Shown piece by piece: positions 61,813-64,000 of a DNA stretch of 64,000 nt. Origin of the DNA: Azophilus sp965221755. Its GTDB lineage: Bacteria > Pseudomonadota > Gammaproteobacteria > Pseudomonadales > Azotimanducaceae. The stretch covers positions 372,001 through 436,000 of the forward strand of contig OZ244921.1 in NCBI GenBank assembly GCA_965221755.1. Reading direction: 5' to 3'. The position numbers and the translations under genes were made by a program. Numbering within the stretch: the stretch's first letter is position 1; each line of letters begins with the position of its first letter. The notes beneath the pieces are model-generated. The model was given only the letters and a program-made list of their open reading frames with translations, searched no databases and had not been told where the DNA came from.

Positions 61813-62784
61813 CTAATCCGTGCCGACGCACGCCGGTTCTCCCCGCGCCCGCGCCTTGGCCGCGTGGGCCTCGACCGCCTCCCTAACCCAAGCGCCCTCC
61901 TCCCGCACGCGCCGGTGATGGGCCAGCCGTTGCCGGTTGCAGGGGCCATCCCCCGCCACCACGCGCTGGAACTCATCCCAATCGATGGGGCCGGTGCGGT
62001 AGTGGCCGCTGGCGTCGTCCCAAGCGAGGTCGGGGTCGGGAATGGTCAGGCCCAGGACCTCGGCCTGGGGCACCGCTTGGTCGATGAACTTCTGGCGCAG
62101 CTCGTCGTTGCCGTGACGCTTGATCTTCCAGGCGAAGGATTGGGAGTTGTGGACCGAGTCGGCATCCGGCGGACCGAACATCATCAAGGTCGGCCACCAC
62201 CAGCGGTTCAAGGCGTCCTGGGCCATGGCCTTCTGCGCGGCGGTGCCGCACGCCAGCGCCAGCATGATGTCGTAGCCTTGGCGCTGGTGAAAGCTCTCCT
62301 CCTTGCAGATGCGCGCCATGGCCCGGGCGTAGGGGCCGTAGGAGCAGCGCTGCAGGGGAATCTGATTGACGATGGCGGCGCTGTCCACCAGCCAGCCGAT
62401 GGCGCCGATGTCCGCCCAGGTGAGCGCCGGGTAGTTGAAGATGGAGGAGTACTTCGCCCGCCCCGCCTGCAGGGCATCGATCATCTCCTCGCGGCTGGCG
62501 CCCAAGGTCTCCGCCGCGCCATACAGATAGAGGGCGTGCCCGCCCTCGTCCTGCACCTTGGCCAGCAGGATGAGCTTGCGCTTGAGCGACGGCGCCCGGG
62601 TGATCCAGCCGCCCTCGGGCTGCATGCCGATCACCTCCGAGTGGGCGTGCTGGGAGATCTGCCGGATCAGGGTGCGCCGATAGCCGTCCGGCATCCAGTC
62701 CTTGGGCTCAATGCGCTCATCGAGCTTGAGGCGTTGCTCAAAGCGCTCCTGGGCATCGCGCAACTCGTCCGCCGCTTCTGCCAT
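61813..62784 (-). CDS. paaA: Phenylacetyl-CoA epoxidase catalytic subunit PaaA
   Basis: 323 residues, ferritin-like diiron oxygenase. Metal-ligand helices are visible: HAHSEVIGMQPEGGW, KVQDEGGHALYLYG and ICKEESFHQRQGYDI. It epoxidises the ring of phenylacetyl-CoA. First gene of paaABCDE. Three imperfect 15-bp repeats (ACGCTGACCCGTGCA at 61780, then 61795 and 61810) span its 3' end and the gap to paaB. Other paa catabolic genes (paaK, paaG, paaZ) are not in the window. Confidence 0.97.
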   Translation of the reverse strand: MAEAADELRDAQERFEQRLKLDERIEPKDWMPDGYRRTLIRQISQHAHSEVIGMQPEGGWITRAPSLKRKLILLAKVQDEGGHALYLYGAAETLGASREEMIDALQAGRAKYSSIFNYPALTWADIGAIGWLVDSAAIVNQIPLQRCSYGPYARAMARICKEESFHQRQGYDIMLALACGTAAQKAMAQDALNRWWWPTLMMFGPPDADSVHNSQSFAWKIKRHGNDELRQKFIDQAVPQAEVLGLTIPDPDLAWDDASGHYRTGPIDWDEFQRVVAGDGPCNRQRLAHHRRVREEGAWVREAVEAHAAKARARGEPACVGTD

Positions 62785-62815
62785 CGAATTGTCCTAAGTT
62801 GCCATGTTGGCGGGC

Positions 62816-62844
62816 AGAATAGCGCAAAACCGAGTCGAAGCTAA
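62816..62844 (-). promoter_or_regulatory. Putative paa operon promoter
   Basis: On the minus strand TTAGCT (62844-62839) and TATTCT (62821-62816) with 17-bp spacing, about 32 bp upstream of paaA. No PaaX/PaaR-type operator was recognised. Confidence 0.4.
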
Positions 62845-62934
62845 TGTTCCGCCCCGCCAACCAAGTGTGACTCCAGTAGCCGTTTCGGCCACAGCCACGT
62901 TGCTCCGGGGAGCTTTCGGCCAGTGCGCCAATGG

Positions 62935-63744
62935 TTAGCCGACGTGTATGCCGCCGCCGGGAAACAGCGTCTGTCCGGTGAAGTAGGACGACTCATCGCT
63001 GGCCAGGAACAGCGCCGTGCCGGCCACTTCCGAGGGCTGGCCGAAGCGCTGCATCGGGGTCATGGCCATCACCATCTCCAAGCTTTCCGGATCTTGGCGG
63101 ATGCCGGCGGTCATCGGCGTTTCGATGAAGCCGGGGCCGATGGCGTTGACGCGGATGCGGTGGTCCGCCAGCTCCCGTCCCAGAACCTGCGTCAACATGA
63201 TGACGCCCGCCTTGGAGACGCTGTACTCAGCCGCCCCGGCCAGCGGCACCCGTCCTGCGACCGAGGCGATGTTGATGATCGAGCCGGGGCTTCCCAAGCC
63301 AATCATGGCCTGCGCCGCCGCCCGGGCGGTGAGCATCACGCCGGTGAGGTTGATGTCCAGCACCCGGCGCCAGTCGGCGGCAGGCTTGTTGATGAGGTGG
63401 TTGGTCTCCGGGTCGTCAATGCGCACGGTCACTTGGCCGCTGGCGTAGCCCGCGCTCGACACGCCGGCTGCGGCCACCGTCACGTCCAGCCGGCCAAAGG
63501 CATCAACGGCATGGCGCATCAGCGCCTGGGTTTTCTCCTCGTCAGTGACGTCAAGGGCCACGAACTCGACCTGCCGCCCCGTCTCGGCAGTGATGGCGGC
63601 GGCCGTCTGCCCGCCGGCCCTGGCGTTCAAGTCCGCCAGCACCAAGTCGGCGCCCTCCGCCGCGAACCGCCCGGCCGTTGCCCGGCCCAAGCCGCTGGCG
63701 CCGCCCGTGATGACGGCCACCCGGCCCTCCAGCGATCTGCTCAT
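62935..63744 (-). CDS. Short-chain dehydrogenase/reductase
   Basis: 269 residues, classical SDR. Cofactor motif TGGASGLG at residue 13, catalytic Ser in NIASVAGR and Tyr/Lys in YSVSKAG, then the IRVNAIGPGFIETPM segment and a standard FTGQTLFPGGGI end. Asp after the second strand (LADLNAR) suggests NAD preference. Substrate unknown. Same strand as paaA but 150 bp upstream, with its own promoter likely. Confidence 0.92.
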   Translation of the reverse strand: MSRSLEGRVAVITGGASGLGRATAGRFAAEGADLVLADLNARAGGQTAAAITAETGRQVEFVALDVTDEEKTQALMRHAVDAFGRLDVTVAAAGVSSAGYASGQVTVRIDDPETNHLINKPAADWRRVLDINLTGVMLTARAAAQAMIGLGSPGSIINIASVAGRVPLAGAAEYSVSKAGVIMLTQVLGRELADHRIRVNAIGPGFIETPMTAGIRQDPESLEMVMAMTPMQRFGQPSEVAGTALFLASDESSYFTGQTLFPGGGIHVG

Positions 63745-64000
63745 GAACCTCTCGCTCCTGTTGCCTTAAGTGCGGATGGTATCCGTAAACCGGCGTGCGA
63801 TTCATGCCGGCACCAAGCTCCGTGCGGCCCGGCGGGGCCGAAGCGGCCGTCCGGAACCTGTGGCCAGCGGGGGCTTCCCTCAAGCTCCTGAAACAGGCGA
63901 CCGGGCCGGGGTTCGTCAGGCGCATCCTGGACATCGCGCGTCCGGGCCGAACGGGCGGATATGCGGACCGGCGTGGACGGAACCGGAGTTCCGGTGTTGA
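63745..64000. other. Window edge without a supported gene
   Basis: An open frame from 63770 runs off the window but its translation is unlike any protein I know and lacks a ribosome binding site. I call no gene here. Confidence 0.5.

Overview
The window is high-GC chromosomal DNA of a gammaproteobacterium. Evidence: the mutL-miaA pair, an hrcA-grpE-dnaK-dnaJ-dapB block with sigma-32-type promoters next to recN, a yciB/SH3-domain pair, a paaABCDE phenylacetyl-CoA epoxidase operon and a pdxJ gene. The genus cannot be named from the sequence alone. MutL carries the endonuclease motif, which fits a lineage without MutH/Dam-directed repair.

Layout. 1-2356: mutL (5' end cut by the window) and miaA. 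2490-9110: accessory DNA where hfq would often follow miaA: a two-gene restriction-modification system, a three-copy iteron-like array, an internally deleted AAA ATPase, an S24 (CI-like) repressor, a possible island replication-associated protein, a small lipoprotein and a P-loop ATPase. 9170-27611, minus strand: a polymorphic toxin island. A 3919-residue secreted RHS protein (about 17 Ig/FN3-like modules, SpvB/FG-GAP region, RHS repeats, C-terminal DUF4329-like domain) is followed by an immunity candidate, an orphan RHS cassette with a toxin-44-like tip and its immunity candidate, an IS1595-type element, the tail of a third toxin with immunity candidate, and a frameshifted RHS fragment. 28483-36507: Uma2-like protein, argS with a membrane cold-shock-domain protein, exported KatG, a putative zinc-dependent phospholipase/nuclease-like protein and a zinc alcohol dehydrogenase. 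36710-42759: a secreted unknown, a DegP/DegQ protease, tRNA-Gly(CCC), exported cyclophilin, pdxJ, SH3-domain protein, yciB. 43061-50571: exported phosphoesterase, GT-C glycosyltransferase, double thioredoxin-fold protein, then an envelope cluster (secreted unknown, outer-membrane barrel, GT2, DUF547, TVP38). 50583-59011: dapB, dnaJ, dnaK, grpE, hrcA (minus) and recN (plus). 59057-63744: paaE-D-C-B-A and an SDR.

Two things stand out beyond ordinary genes. First, a dispersed element of about 95 bp made of two adjacent palindromes and a conserved arm occurs at 11 loci. At ten of them the same end points at a nearby gene start on the matching strand, usually within about 30-110 bp. The palindrome sequences differ between copies while self-complementarity is kept. 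Second, the pdxJ start lies in a 47-bp tandem repeat (6.5 copies). Each unit carries its own pdxJ-like ATG and encodes a 16-codon mini-ORF that ends in an ATGA overlap with the next, so a chain of six coupled mini-ORFs leads into pdxJ.
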